Source: an uncultured Collinsella sp. (GTDB lineage Bacteria; Actinomycetota; Coriobacteriia; Coriobacteriales; Coriobacteriaceae). From it: 36,947 nt of DNA. The stretch lies in contig UQZU01000021.1 in the NCBI GenBank assembly GCA_900545665.1, positions 1 to 36,947 on the forward strand, in the 5' to 3' direction. The position numbers and the translations under genes are program-made. The notes under the pieces were generated by a model. The model saw nothing but the letters and a program-made list of their open reading frames with translations. It was not told the DNA's origin and searched no databases. Of the stretch, positions 30,693-36,947 are shown in pieces (the stretch's first letter is position 1; every line of letters starts with the position of its first letter).

Positions 30693-32708
30693 ATGACCGA
30701 GCAGCTCAAGAAGCAGGGCGGCCTTGTCGATGCCGCCGCTGCGGACGCTGCCGACAAAACGGTCGACCAGGCTGCCGTAGCACCCGAGCTGGATGAGGCC
30801 GCCAAGGCTGCAGCCGCGCGCGAGGCGCGCCGCCAGGCGCTCTATGAAGAAAATGAGCACGCGGAGGATGAGCGCGCCCGAGCCGAGGCGGAACGCATGC
30901 GCGATGTGGACGATGAAGACGAGGACGAGACGCCTCGGGATACCTGGGCGACGGTGCGCCGCCTGTGGAGCGAGGCTGCCGGCGACCATTGGCGCTTCTA
31001 TATCGTGTTTGCGAGTATTGTGTTCTATGCCATCTTTAACACCGCTGCGCCGGCATATAGCGCCCGCGTGATCGATGAGCTGTGGGGCCACATTCAGGTG
31101 GCGTTTGCCAACGACACCACCTTCAACATCACCTGGGAGAACTGCGGCAGGACCATCTTCATCTACTTTATGATCTGGACGGCCGCTGCCTCGTTCTACG
31201 CACTCCAGAGCTTTTTGATGTCGAGCGTGGCCGAACGCCTCAACCTGCGCCTACGCAACCGCATCGCACAAAAGCTCAACCGTCTGCCGCTTGCCTTCTT
31301 TGACGCGCATCGTCCCGGTGAGGTCGTCAGCCGTGCGACCAACGACTTGGACAAGATGTCCGAGAGCATGCAGCGCGGCTTGCTGCAGCTTTTGGTGTCG
31401 ATCGGTACCGTGGTGGGCGCCGTGAGCGTGATGTTCGTGTTTAGCGTGCCGCTCACGCTCGTCTTTTTGTTCTTTACGGCGTTGTCGCTGCTGGTGACCA
31501 AGGTGGTCTCGCGTCGCACGCATGACGTAACCGGTGAGCGCCAGGAGTGGGTGTCCAAGATTACGAGTGCGGTCGAGGAGGGCTACTCGGGCCGTCTGGT
31601 GATTCGCGCATTCAACCGTGAGCGCCAGAGTTCTGCCGAGGTGCATCAGGCCTCGGGCGAGCTGGCACGCGTGAGTGCCAAGGCCGACTTTATGATTAAC
31701 GCCGTCGGCCCCGCGGTGCGCCTTATCGGCCGCCTGGCGCAGATCGTGATTGCGATTGTGGGCTGCAGCATGCTGGTTGCTGGCCACATGACCGTCGGCG
31801 TGTTCCAGGCGTTCTTCCAGTTTATCTACGAGGCATCCGAGCCCATGACGCAGCTGTCGTTTACCTTCAACTCGCTGCAGAGCGCGCTGGCGAGCGCGGA
31901 GCGCGTGTTCGACTTGCTCGATGAACCCGAGATGAAGGCGGATCCGCAGCCGGGCGAGGCCGCCAAGCTACCGGGTCGAGTGGAGGGCCGCGTCGCCTTT
32001 GAGCATGTGCGCTTTGGCTACGCGCCCGACAAGCCGCTCATGCGCGACGTGTCGTTTACCGCCGAGCCGGGCCAGAAGATCGCCGTGGTGGGAACCACGG
32101 GCGCGGGCAAGACCACGCTCATCAACCTGCTCATGCGCTTCTACGAGATTGACGGCGGGCGCATTACGCTCGACGGCGTGGACACGAGCCGCATGGATCG
32201 TGGCGAGCTGCGGCGGCAGTTTGGCATGGTGTTGCAGGACGCCTGGCTGTTCGATGGCACGATTGCCGAAAACATCGCCTACGGCTGCCCCGAGGCAACG
32301 CGCGACGAGATCGTGGCCGCCGCCCGTGCCGCGCAGGTCGACTTCTTTGTGCGCACCATGCCGCAGGGCTACGACACGCGGGTGGCCAACGATGCCGAGA
32401 GCATCAGCCAGGGTCAGCGCCAGCTGCTGACCATCGCACGCGTGCTGCTCAACAACCCGGCGATTCTCATCCTGGACGAGGCGACGTCGAGCGTGGATAC
32501 GCGCACCGAGCTTGCCATCGGCCGTGCCATGGACGCTCTCATGCATGGGCGCACGAGCTTTGTGATCGCGCATCGCCTGTCGACGATCGTGGATGCCGAC
32601 CTGATTCTGGTCATGGACCACGGTAACATTATCGAGCAGGGCACGCATAAGGAGCTGCTCGCAGCCGAGGGCGCTTACGCCGACCTCTATCTGAGCCAGT
32701 TCGCATAA
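30693..32708 (+). CDS. ABC exporter half-transporter, catalytic subunit, 671 aa
   Basis: Partner of the preceding gene. After a ~90-residue acidic Ala/Glu/Asp-rich N-terminal extension come six membrane helices and a complete ATPase domain: Walker A GTTGAGKT (467-474), signature ISQGQRQ, Walker B ILILDEATSS with Glu596, and switch His627 (IAHRLST). It thus supplies the hydrolytic residues of the heterodimer. Likely substrates are drugs or lipophilic metabolites, by analogy with MarR-linked pairs. The ATG at 30693 follows GGGAGGTGA. The extension is unusual in length and may be a cytoplasmic regulatory or coiled segment. Confidence 0.93.
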   Translation: MTEQLKKQGGLVDAAAADAADKTVDQAAVAPELDEAAKAAAAREARRQALYEENEHAEDERARAEAERMRDVDDEDEDETPRDTWATVRRLWSEAAGDHWRFYIVFASIVFYAIFNTAAPAYSARVIDELWGHIQVAFANDTTFNITWENCGRTIFIYFMIWTAAASFYALQSFLMSSVAERLNLRLRNRIAQKLNRLPLAFFDAHRPGEVVSRATNDLDKMSESMQRGLLQLLVSIGTVVGAVSVMFVFSVPLTLVFLFFTALSLLVTKVVSRRTHDVTGERQEWVSKITSAVEEGYSGRLVIRAFNRERQSSAEVHQASGELARVSAKADFMINAVGPAVRLIGRLAQIVIAIVGCSMLVAGHMTVGVFQAFFQFIYEASEPMTQLSFTFNSLQSALASAERVFDLLDEPEMKADPQPGEAAKLPGRVEGRVAFEHVRFGYAPDKPLMRDVSFTAEPGQKIAVVGTTGAGKTTLINLLMRFYEIDGGRITLDGVDTSRMDRGELRRQFGMVLQDAWLFDGTIAENIAYGCPEATRDEIVAAARAAQVDFFVRTMPQGYDTRVANDAESISQGQRQLLTIARVLLNNPAILILDEATSSVDTRTELAIGRAMDALMHGRTSFVIAHRLSTIVDADLILVMDHGNIIEQGTHKELLAAEGAYADLYLSQFA

Positions 32709-32739
32709 TGTGACAAAGGGACAGCCCCTTTGTCACATC
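32709..32739. repeat. 13-bp inverted repeat with GGGACAG core after the ABC exporter
   Basis: ATGTGACAAAGGG (32709-32721) and CCCTTTGTCACAT (32727-32739) are exact complements around ACAGC, starting at the base after the exporter stop codon. It shares the GGGACAG core of the elements at 6684, 20815 and 22996. Confidence 0.85.
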
Positions 32740-32746
32740 ACAAATA

Positions 32747-32783
32747 AGGCGCGCCGGGGGCGAATCCTCTGGCGCGCCTTTGC
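32747..32783. terminator. Bidirectional terminator between the ABC exporter and cysE
   Basis: AAGGCGCGCC (32747-32756) and GGCGCGCCTT (32771-32780) form a perfect 10-bp stem. TTT follows on the plus strand and TTATTTGT on the minus strand. Confidence 0.75.
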
Positions 32784-32816
32784 GTTGGCGTCAATGTTGT
32801 CGGCGGTCGTCCGCCT

Positions 32817-33521
32817 CTAGCGTTCGTCCACGAGCTTGGCGACGAGGGCTTTGAGCTCGGCCACCTCTCGCTCGAGTTCCTTGACGCGGCGGGCATTCTC
32901 GGTGATGCCCTGGCGGTTGAGGGCACTCTGCTCGGCGGCGTCGTCGGGCATGTACTCGCGGTGCTGCTTGGCGTCGAAGCTCTCCTCGAACACGCGGCAG
33001 CCGTTGCGCTTGATGATGCGTCCCGGCACGCCCACGACGGTACAGTTGTCGGGCACGTCCTTGACGACAACTGAGTTGCCGCCGATCTTGACGTTGTTGC
33101 CGATGCGAATGTTGCCGAGCACCTTGGCGCCCGTGCCCACGGTGACGTTGTTGCCCAGGGTGGGGTGGCGCTTGCCGGTCTCGTTACCGGTGCCGCCGAG
33201 CGTGACGCCCTGGTAAAGCACGCAGTTGTCGCCCACGATGGTGGTTTCGCCGATGACGACCCCCATGGCGTGGTCGATAAAGAAGTGCTTGCCGATTTGT
33301 GCGGCGGGATGAATCTCGACGCCGGTGATGTGGCGGGTGATTTGTGAGAGCACACGGGCGAGCGAGCGATGACCGTGCTCCCAGAGCCAGTGCTCGGGCA
33401 CGTGGTTCCACTTGGCGTGCAGGCCAGGATAGGAAAGGAAGATGACCAGACCGCTTTGCGCGGCGGGGTCCTGCGCCTGGACGGTCTTGATGTCCTCGCG
33501 AATGGTATTGATAAAGCTCAC
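32817..33521 (-). CDS. cysE: Serine O-acetyltransferase CysE, 234 aa
   Basis: CysE makes O-acetylserine from serine and acetyl-CoA, the first step to cysteine. An N-terminal helical part (FINTIREDIKTVQ) leads to the hexapeptide-repeat left-handed beta-helix: GVEIHPAAQIGKHFFIDHAM, GVVIGETTIVGDN, YQGVTLGGTG, KRHPTLGNNVTVGTGAKVLG. The catalytic His-Asp pair is in FIDHAMG. The C-terminal 45 residues form an added helix (KELEREVAELKALVAKL). I start at GTG 33521 because minus-strand AGGGAGG is about 7 nt upstream; longer frames to 33596 lack this. Single gene. Confidence 0.9.
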   Translation of the reverse strand: MSFINTIREDIKTVQAQDPAAQSGLVIFLSYPGLHAKWNHVPEHWLWEHGHRSLARVLSQITRHITGVEIHPAAQIGKHFFIDHAMGVVIGETTIVGDNCVLYQGVTLGGTGNETGKRHPTLGNNVTVGTGAKVLGNIRIGNNVKIGGNSVVVKDVPDNCTVVGVPGRIIKRNGCRVFEESFDAKQHREYMPDDAAEQSALNRQGITENARRVKELEREVAELKALVAKLVDER

Positions 33522-33664
33522 CGGCCGCCCTCCCTTAGCGCCATGGCAATGCGATTCAATAAAGTATAGCGATTCGCTAGGGATTAGGAAGAACAATCTT
33601 GGCGGCTTTGCGCGACAGGTGTCAGTTATGCAAACTTGCTGGTAATGGAGTCATGCTTTTGTGG

Positions 33665-33698
33665 GGTTGCGCACGAGGGGGCGCCGCAACCGTATACT
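33665..33698 (+). promoter_or_regulatory. Promoter region of the DedA gene
   Basis: TATACT (33693-33698) is a good -10 box 46 nt before the start codon. GGTTGCG (33665-33671) and CGCAACC (33685-33691) form an inverted repeat that fills the -35 region, suggesting control by a DNA-binding protein. Confidence 0.4.
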
Positions 33699-33744
33699 GG
33701 TCAACTTGGACGTATCCGCGCCCACAACTGAGAGGTTTTACTTC

Positions 33745-34392
33745 ATGGGTTTCATCAATTTTATCGCCGAGCTGCTTAAGGATCCGCGCACCGCGATCGC
33801 CAGCTGGATCGCCGCCGGCCCGCTTATGGCCTACGGCTGCGTTTTCCTGATCATCTTTATCGAGACGGGTGTGGTGTTCTTCCCGTTCCTTCCCGGTGAT
33901 TCGCTGCTGTTTGCCTCGGGCTTCTTTGCCCACAACGGCGGCTTTAACATCGTGGCGCTTCTGGCCACCGCATGGGCCGCAGCCATTCTGGGCGATCAGT
34001 GCAACTTTATGATCGGCCACTTCTTTGGCCGCAAGATCATCGCCTCGGGCAAGGTAAAGGCCATGACGCCCGAGCGCATCAAAAAGTCCGAGGACTTCTT
34101 GGATAAGTGGGGCCACCTGGCCATCTTCCTGGGCCGCTTCTTTCCGTTTATCCGCACCTTTGTGCCCTTTATCGCCGGCATGGGCGGCATGCACTGGCGC
34201 AACTTTGTCATCTTTAACGTGCTGGGCGGCATTACCTGGTCGACGGTCTTTACGCTGCTGGGCTACTTCTTTGGCGGCATTCCCTTTGTACAGGAGCACT
34301 TTGAGCTGCTGATTATCGGCATTGTCGCCGTGTCGATCATCCCGACCGTGGTCGGCTTGGTTAAGGCTAAGCTGGGCAAAAAGAACGCATAG
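33745..34392 (+). CDS. DedA-family membrane protein, 215 aa
   Basis: DedA proteins are integral membrane proteins linked to undecaprenyl-phosphate or phospholipid translocation and envelope homeostasis. Hydrophobic segments include YGCVFLIIFIETGVVFFPF, followed by the family motif LPGDSLLFASGFFA. The re-entrant and arginine motifs are in GRFFPFIRTFVPFIAGMGGM, and ending helices are VLGGITWSTVFTLLGYFFG and LIIGIVAVSIIP. AGAGG lies 9 nt before the ATG at 33745. Single gene with its own terminator. Confidence 0.9.
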   Translation: MGFINFIAELLKDPRTAIASWIAAGPLMAYGCVFLIIFIETGVVFFPFLPGDSLLFASGFFAHNGGFNIVALLATAWAAAILGDQCNFMIGHFFGRKIIASGKVKAMTPERIKKSEDFLDKWGHLAIFLGRFFPFIRTFVPFIAGMGGMHWRNFVIFNVLGGITWSTVFTLLGYFFGGIPFVQEHFELLIIGIVAVSIIPTVVGLVKAKLGKKNA

Positions 34393-34420
34393 CTCGAGTC
34401 GGCGCACAAACTGTGCCGTT

Positions 34421-34456
34421 GAGGCCCGCCACTGCTTACGGTGGCGGGCCTCTTTA
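34421..34456 (+). terminator. Terminator of the DedA gene
   Basis: GAGGCCCGCCAC (34421-34432) pairs perfectly with GTGGCGGGCCTC (34441-34452) around an 8-nt loop, followed by TTTAG. Confidence 0.8.
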
Positions 34457-34476
34457 GCTTCGGTTGAATGAAAATA

Positions 34477-34492
34477 CTTTACTTAGTTAAAG
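34477..34492 (+). promoter_or_regulatory. Palindromic operator candidate before ilvE
   Basis: CTTTACTTAGTTAAAG matches the importer element at 10683-10698 in 14 of 16 positions. It lies about 50 nt upstream of the predicted transcription start, so a regulator bound here could activate or repress. The -35 of this promoter is poor, which fits activation. Confidence 0.5.
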
Positions 34493-34522
34493 AAAAGCGT
34501 TTTATCAGACGCGTGCGGGGAG

Positions 34523-34528
34523 TACAAT
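34523..34528 (+). promoter_or_regulatory. Probable -10 box (TACAAT) of ilvE
   Basis: TACAAT in the context GAGTACAAT, as before glmS. It gives a transcription start near 34535 and a leader of about 147 nt. Confidence 0.5.
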
Positions 34529-34535
34529 CTCGTGC

Positions 34536-34685
34536 ATGCGAATCGACGTGCCATCGGCTTTGATGCCGTTCGCGTGTCCCGTCCGGCTCTACGCTCCGGG
34601 CGTGCGGCGTTGCGACGCGGTCGGCCTCGGTCCTTGCGTGCGAGTTCGCGAGTATGCAACTGTGTATGTAAGGAGCGACATATGA
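34536..34685 (+). CDS. Possible 49-aa leader ORF overlapping the ilvE start
   Basis: An ATG 7 nt after the TACAAT box, so at or near the transcript 5' end, opens a 49-codon frame beginning MRIDVPSALM. Its TGA (34683-34685) overlaps the ilvE ATG (34682-34684). By my count 13 of 49 residues are Ile, Leu or Val. If translated it would be leaderless and coupled to ilvE. No ribosome binding site can precede it, and open frames are common in GC-rich DNA, so it remains a hypothesis. Confidence 0.3.
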   Translation: MRIDVPSALMPFACPVRLYAPGVRRCDAVGLGPCVRVREYATVYVRSDI

Positions 34686-35734
34686 CTGTCGAGAAGAAGG
34701 ATATCGATTGGGGTAGTCTTGGCTTTGGCTACATGAAGACCGATTACAGCTACGAGGCTCATTGGAAGGATGGCGAGTGGGACGAGGGCGGCCTGACCAC
34801 CGACCACACCCTGCATGTCTCCGAGTGCGGCGGCATCTTCCATTACTGCCAGGAGGTCTTTGAGGGCCTGAAGGCCTACACCGCCGAGGACGGCAGCATC
34901 GTCTGCTTCCGTCCCGACATGAACGCCGAGCGCATGTATAACTCTGCCCAGCGCCTCGAGATGCCCCCGTTCCCCAAGGAAAAGTTCGTTGAGGCCGTTA
35001 AGCAGGTCGTTTCTGCCAACGCCGCCTGGGTTCCGCCTTTCGGCTCCGGCGCGACCCTGTACGTGCGTCCGTTTATGATCGGCTCCGGTGACGTGATCGG
35101 CGTGGCTCCCGCTCCTGAGTACACGTTCCGCATTCTCGTGACCCCGGTCGGTCCGTACTTTAAGGGTGGCCTCAAGCCCGTCAAGCTGCGCGTTTCCGAG
35201 TATGACCGTGCCGCACCGCACGGCACCGGCAACATCAAGGCCGGCCTCAACTACGCCATGTCCCTTAAGCCCACGATGGAGGCCCATCGCGAGGGCTATG
35301 CCGAGAACCTGTATCTCGACTCCGAGTCCCGCACCTATGTCGAGGAGACCGGTGGCGCCAACGTCCTGTTCGTGAAGGAGGACGGCACCCTCGTCGTGCC
35401 TCAGTCGCACACCGACTCCATCCTGCCCTCTATCACCCGTCGTTCGCTCGTTCAGGTTGCTCAGGACCTGGGTATGACCGTCGATCAGCGCCCCGTCGAA
35501 TGGGCCGAGGTCAAGGCCGGCACCTTTGTGGAGTGCGGCCTGTGCGGCACCGCTGCCGTCATCTCCCCGGTTGGCGAGATCGACAACAAGGTTTACGGCG
35601 CCGACGAGACCGTGACCTTCCCGGCTGGCTACACCGAGATCGGTCCTGTGATGAAGAAGCTCCGCGAGACCCTGACTGGCATCCAGTCCGGTGCTGTCGA
35701 GGACAAGCACAACTGGGTTTACACCGTCGCGTAA
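34682..35734 (+). CDS. ilvE: Branched-chain amino-acid aminotransferase IlvE, 350 aa
   Basis: This fold-type IV PLP enzyme interconverts leucine, isoleucine or valine and their 2-oxo acids. It is the longer type II form: IDWGSLGFGYMKTDY at the N-terminus, QEVFEGLKAY, RPDMNAERM, FGSGATLYVRPFMIG, the PLP-lysine region GTGNIKAGLNYAMSL with K186, LYLDSESRTYVEETGGANV and GTAAVISPVG. AAGGAG at 34670-34675 fixes the ATG at 34682; the frame is open to 34532 but that extension is Arg-rich and unlike the family. No other ilv genes are in the window. Confidence 0.95.
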   Translation: MTVEKKDIDWGSLGFGYMKTDYSYEAHWKDGEWDEGGLTTDHTLHVSECGGIFHYCQEVFEGLKAYTAEDGSIVCFRPDMNAERMYNSAQRLEMPPFPKEKFVEAVKQVVSANAAWVPPFGSGATLYVRPFMIGSGDVIGVAPAPEYTFRILVTPVGPYFKGGLKPVKLRVSEYDRAAPHGTGNIKAGLNYAMSLKPTMEAHREGYAENLYLDSESRTYVEETGGANVLFVKEDGTLVVPQSHTDSILPSITRRSLVQVAQDLGMTVDQRPVEWAEVKAGTFVECGLCGTAAVISPVGEIDNKVYGADETVTFPAGYTEIGPVMKKLRETLTGIQSGAVEDKHNWVYTVA

Positions 35735-35790
35735 TTTGTCTTACCTATCCGGGCAGAGAGCAAGTTCCCTCCCGGCGCGTCCTCGGACAT

Positions 35791-35835
35791 GCAAGAAGCC
35801 CTCGCTGCGCACTTCGTGCGGCGAGGGCTTCTTGC
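35791..35835. repeat. 15-bp inverted repeat hairpin after ilvE
   Basis: GCAAGAAGCCCTCGC (35791-35805) and GCGAGGGCTTCTTGC (35821-35835) are exact complements, and CGCAC-TTC-GTGCG forms a second stem inside. There is no T-tract, so it is either an atypical terminator for ilvE or another REP-type palindrome. Confidence 0.75.
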
Positions 35836-36132
35836 GTCCTGCGGAGTGCGCCGGAAAGGAGGGTCGCCCTTTTGTTTTGCTTCGCGCCATGTGGGGGCGG
35901 TGGCGACGTGCATCTTTGCGAGTATTCTGCAATCGAAGGCCCCTGCATACCGACCTCGGGCAAAAAATCGGGATTTCTCGATGTTTTCTACGGATGATGG
36001 GCGGGGTTATGGGCTGACAGCGTTTGATTTGCAGGGATATTCGCGGTCTTTGGCATTTATCGTGGCGCCCGAAGCTCTTGGTTATGTTGAATACTCCTAA
36101 AAATGCACGGCGCTTAGAGGGGGACCTTCGCG

Positions 36133-36178
36133 AAAAAGGAAACCGCCCCGTCGAAGTATGCATTCGACGGGGCGGTTT
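36133..36178 (-). terminator. Terminator of lemA
   Basis: AAACCGCCCCGTCGAA (36140-36155) and TTCGACGGGGCGGTTT (36163-36178) form a perfect 16-bp stem. On the minus strand it is followed by CCTTTTT, so it ends lemA. Confidence 0.88.
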
Positions 36179-36214
36179 ATGCATTTGGCCGATTAAGGAT
36201 GCGCTGCCAAACTA

Positions 36215-36766
36215 CTAGAACTTGACGGTCGGGGCCTGGCGGGCTGCTTCGGCGGCCTCGAAGCCCTGGCGCTCCTTAAACTGGAAGATGCCAGCAAAGA
36301 TGACAGCCGGGAACGTCTGAATGGCGTTGTTGTAGCTGAGCACGCAGTCGTTGTAGCTCTGGCGTGCATAGCTAATCTTGTTTTCGGTATCCTCGAGCGA
36401 TGTCTGCAGCTGCGTAAAGTTGGTGTTTGCCTTAAGATCGGGATAGGCCTCGGCCACGGCGAAGAGCTGGCGCAGCGCACCGGTCAGCACGTTGTCGGCT
36501 TCCATCTTGGCCTCGGGCGTGGTGGCCTTGACGGCGGTGTTACGCGCGCTGATCACGGCGGAGAGCGTCTCCTGCTCGTGCTTGGCGTAGCCCTTGACGG
36601 TCTCGACCAGGTTGGGGATCAGGTCGTTGCGGCGCTGCAGCTGCGTATCGATGTTCTGCCAGGCGTTATCGATGCGGTTACGCTTGGTGACCATGTTGTT
36701 GTAGATGCCGGCGATGGCGCAGGCAATCACAATGACAACAACGATGCCGATGATGACGGGAAGCAT
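36215..36766 (-). CDS. lemA: LemA-family protein, 183 aa
   Basis: The N-terminal membrane helix (about 2-21, LPVIIGIVVVIVIACAIAGI) is followed by a four-helix cytoplasmic-type domain with the family landmarks NNMVTKRNRIDNAWQNID, QRRNDLIPNLVETVKGY, AEAYPDLKANTNF and YNNAIQTFPAVIFAGIFQF. LemA proteins are widespread and their function is poorly defined; an envelope or stress role is usual. Minus-strand GGAGAC precedes the ATG. It is often followed by a TPM-domain or protease gene, but here it ends at a terminator. Confidence 0.92.
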   Translation of the reverse strand: MLPVIIGIVVVIVIACAIAGIYNNMVTKRNRIDNAWQNIDTQLQRRNDLIPNLVETVKGYAKHEQETLSAVISARNTAVKATTPEAKMEADNVLTGALRQLFAVAEAYPDLKANTNFTQLQTSLEDTENKISYARQSYNDCVLSYNNAIQTFPAVIFAGIFQFKERQGFEAAEAARQAPTVKF

Positions 36767-36827
36767 GATGTCTCCGTTTCGAATGGCCGCGGCGGCATGC
36801 GCCAGCTGCCGTTGGTATAACGCTACT

Positions 36828-36833
36828 AGTATA
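36828..36833 (-). promoter_or_regulatory. Probable -10 box of lemA
   Basis: TATACT on the minus strand, 62 nt before the lemA start. A -35 is not clear (TCGGCA at 17-nt spacing). Confidence 0.4.
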
Positions 36834-36931
36834 CCCGCAACGTTTTGCCGTGCCGAACTTTCCGGTAAGCGTTGTGTTTTCGGCGGGGCCGGCCTTGATT
36901 ATCAACTTCATCCGAACACCTCCCACATTCA

Positions 36932-36947
36932 TCCGCACATGTGCGGA
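36932..36947. promoter_or_regulatory. 16-bp perfect palindrome at the window end
   Basis: TCCGCACATGTGCGGA reads the same on both strands. TTCATCCG occurs as a direct repeat at 36907-36914 and 36928-36935, 21 bp apart. This may be an operator for the lemA region or part of a gene cut by the window edge. Confidence 0.35.

Larger units (their letters stand above)
35735..36214. other. 480-nt intergenic region after ilvE
   Basis: No gene is supported here. The open frames that cross it on both strands run through hairpins and have no ribosome binding site. It holds the hairpin at 35791-35835, a pyrimidine/G-mixed stretch, an AT-richer block at about 35900-36110 and the lemA terminator. The AT-richer block might be a remnant of a mobile element or the region of an unlisted small RNA. 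Confidence 0.5.

Noticed and set aside
34532..34681. 50-residue N-terminal extension of IlvE
   Set aside because: Arg-rich and unlike the family; AAGGAG precedes the ATG at 34682.
35741..36184. 147-codon minus-strand frame in the gap after ilvE
   Set aside because: It runs through two hairpins including the lemA terminator and has no ribosome binding site.
1..36947. tRNA, rRNA or CRISPR array
   Set aside because: I looked for cloverleaf patterns with GTTCRA arms and for regularly spaced short repeats and found none.

Overview
The window looks like a chromosomal segment of a GC-rich member of the Actinomycetota, most likely a gut coriobacterium such as Collinsella. This rests on strongly G/C-biased third codon positions, actinobacterial-type genes (an EF-G-like FusA2, a tilS-hpt-ftsH cluster) and general protein similarity recognised by eye. 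No database search was possible. Genes are mostly short operons separated by clear intrinsic terminators. I see no rRNA, tRNA, CRISPR array, prophage or transposase gene.

Layout. 1-2.2 kb: a terminator from an upstream unit, a tail-anchored hypothetical protein, an Hsp20 chaperone and a WalJ/YycJ-like metallo-hydrolase. 2.2-6.6 kb: tilS-hpt-ftsH (tRNA decoding, purine salvage, membrane proteolysis). 6.7-10.5 kb: a class I/II aminotransferase, a PHP-domain phosphoesterase and an Fe-S RNA uracil methyltransferase. 10.6-13.2 kb: a three-gene polar amino-acid ABC importer. 13.4-15.5 kb: an EF-G-like protein with altered GTPase motifs. 15.6-18.7 kb: a secreted nuclease, ModD and LarE. 18.9-23.7 kb: a HAD hydrolase, a LacI regulator, glmS and a GntR/FCD regulator. 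23.9-27.1 kb: a YeiH-family transporter, an NtrC-like regulator that has lost its ATPase motifs, and a membrane protein of unknown function. 27.2-28.3 kb: a nitroreductase and a 96-aa unknown. 28.4-32.7 kb: a MarR regulator with a heterodimeric ABC exporter. 32.8-36.8 kb: serine acetyltransferase, DedA, a branched-chain aminotransferase and LemA.

How the parts fit. Amino-acid and nitrogen metabolism recur: two aminotransferases, an amino-acid importer, CysE and GlmS. Two of these units, the importer and ilvE, share a near-identical 16-bp palindrome in their promoter regions. Both aminotransferase genes have a small ORF that starts 7 nt after a TACAAT -10 box and ends in an ATGA overlap with the main start codon. 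GlmS has GGTAT-type operator-like repeats upstream.

The most unusual non-coding feature is a set of intergenic palindromes sharing a GGGACAG core. Two are near-identical ~39-bp copies in opposite orientation on either side of glmS, one is a perfect 23-bp inverted repeat before the aminotransferase, and one follows the ABC exporter. They resemble REP-type elements, but no mobilising enzyme lies in the window. The other strong candidates for something new are the ATPase-dead NtrC-like regulator, the long hairpin inside the amino-acid importer operon and the coupled small ORFs.
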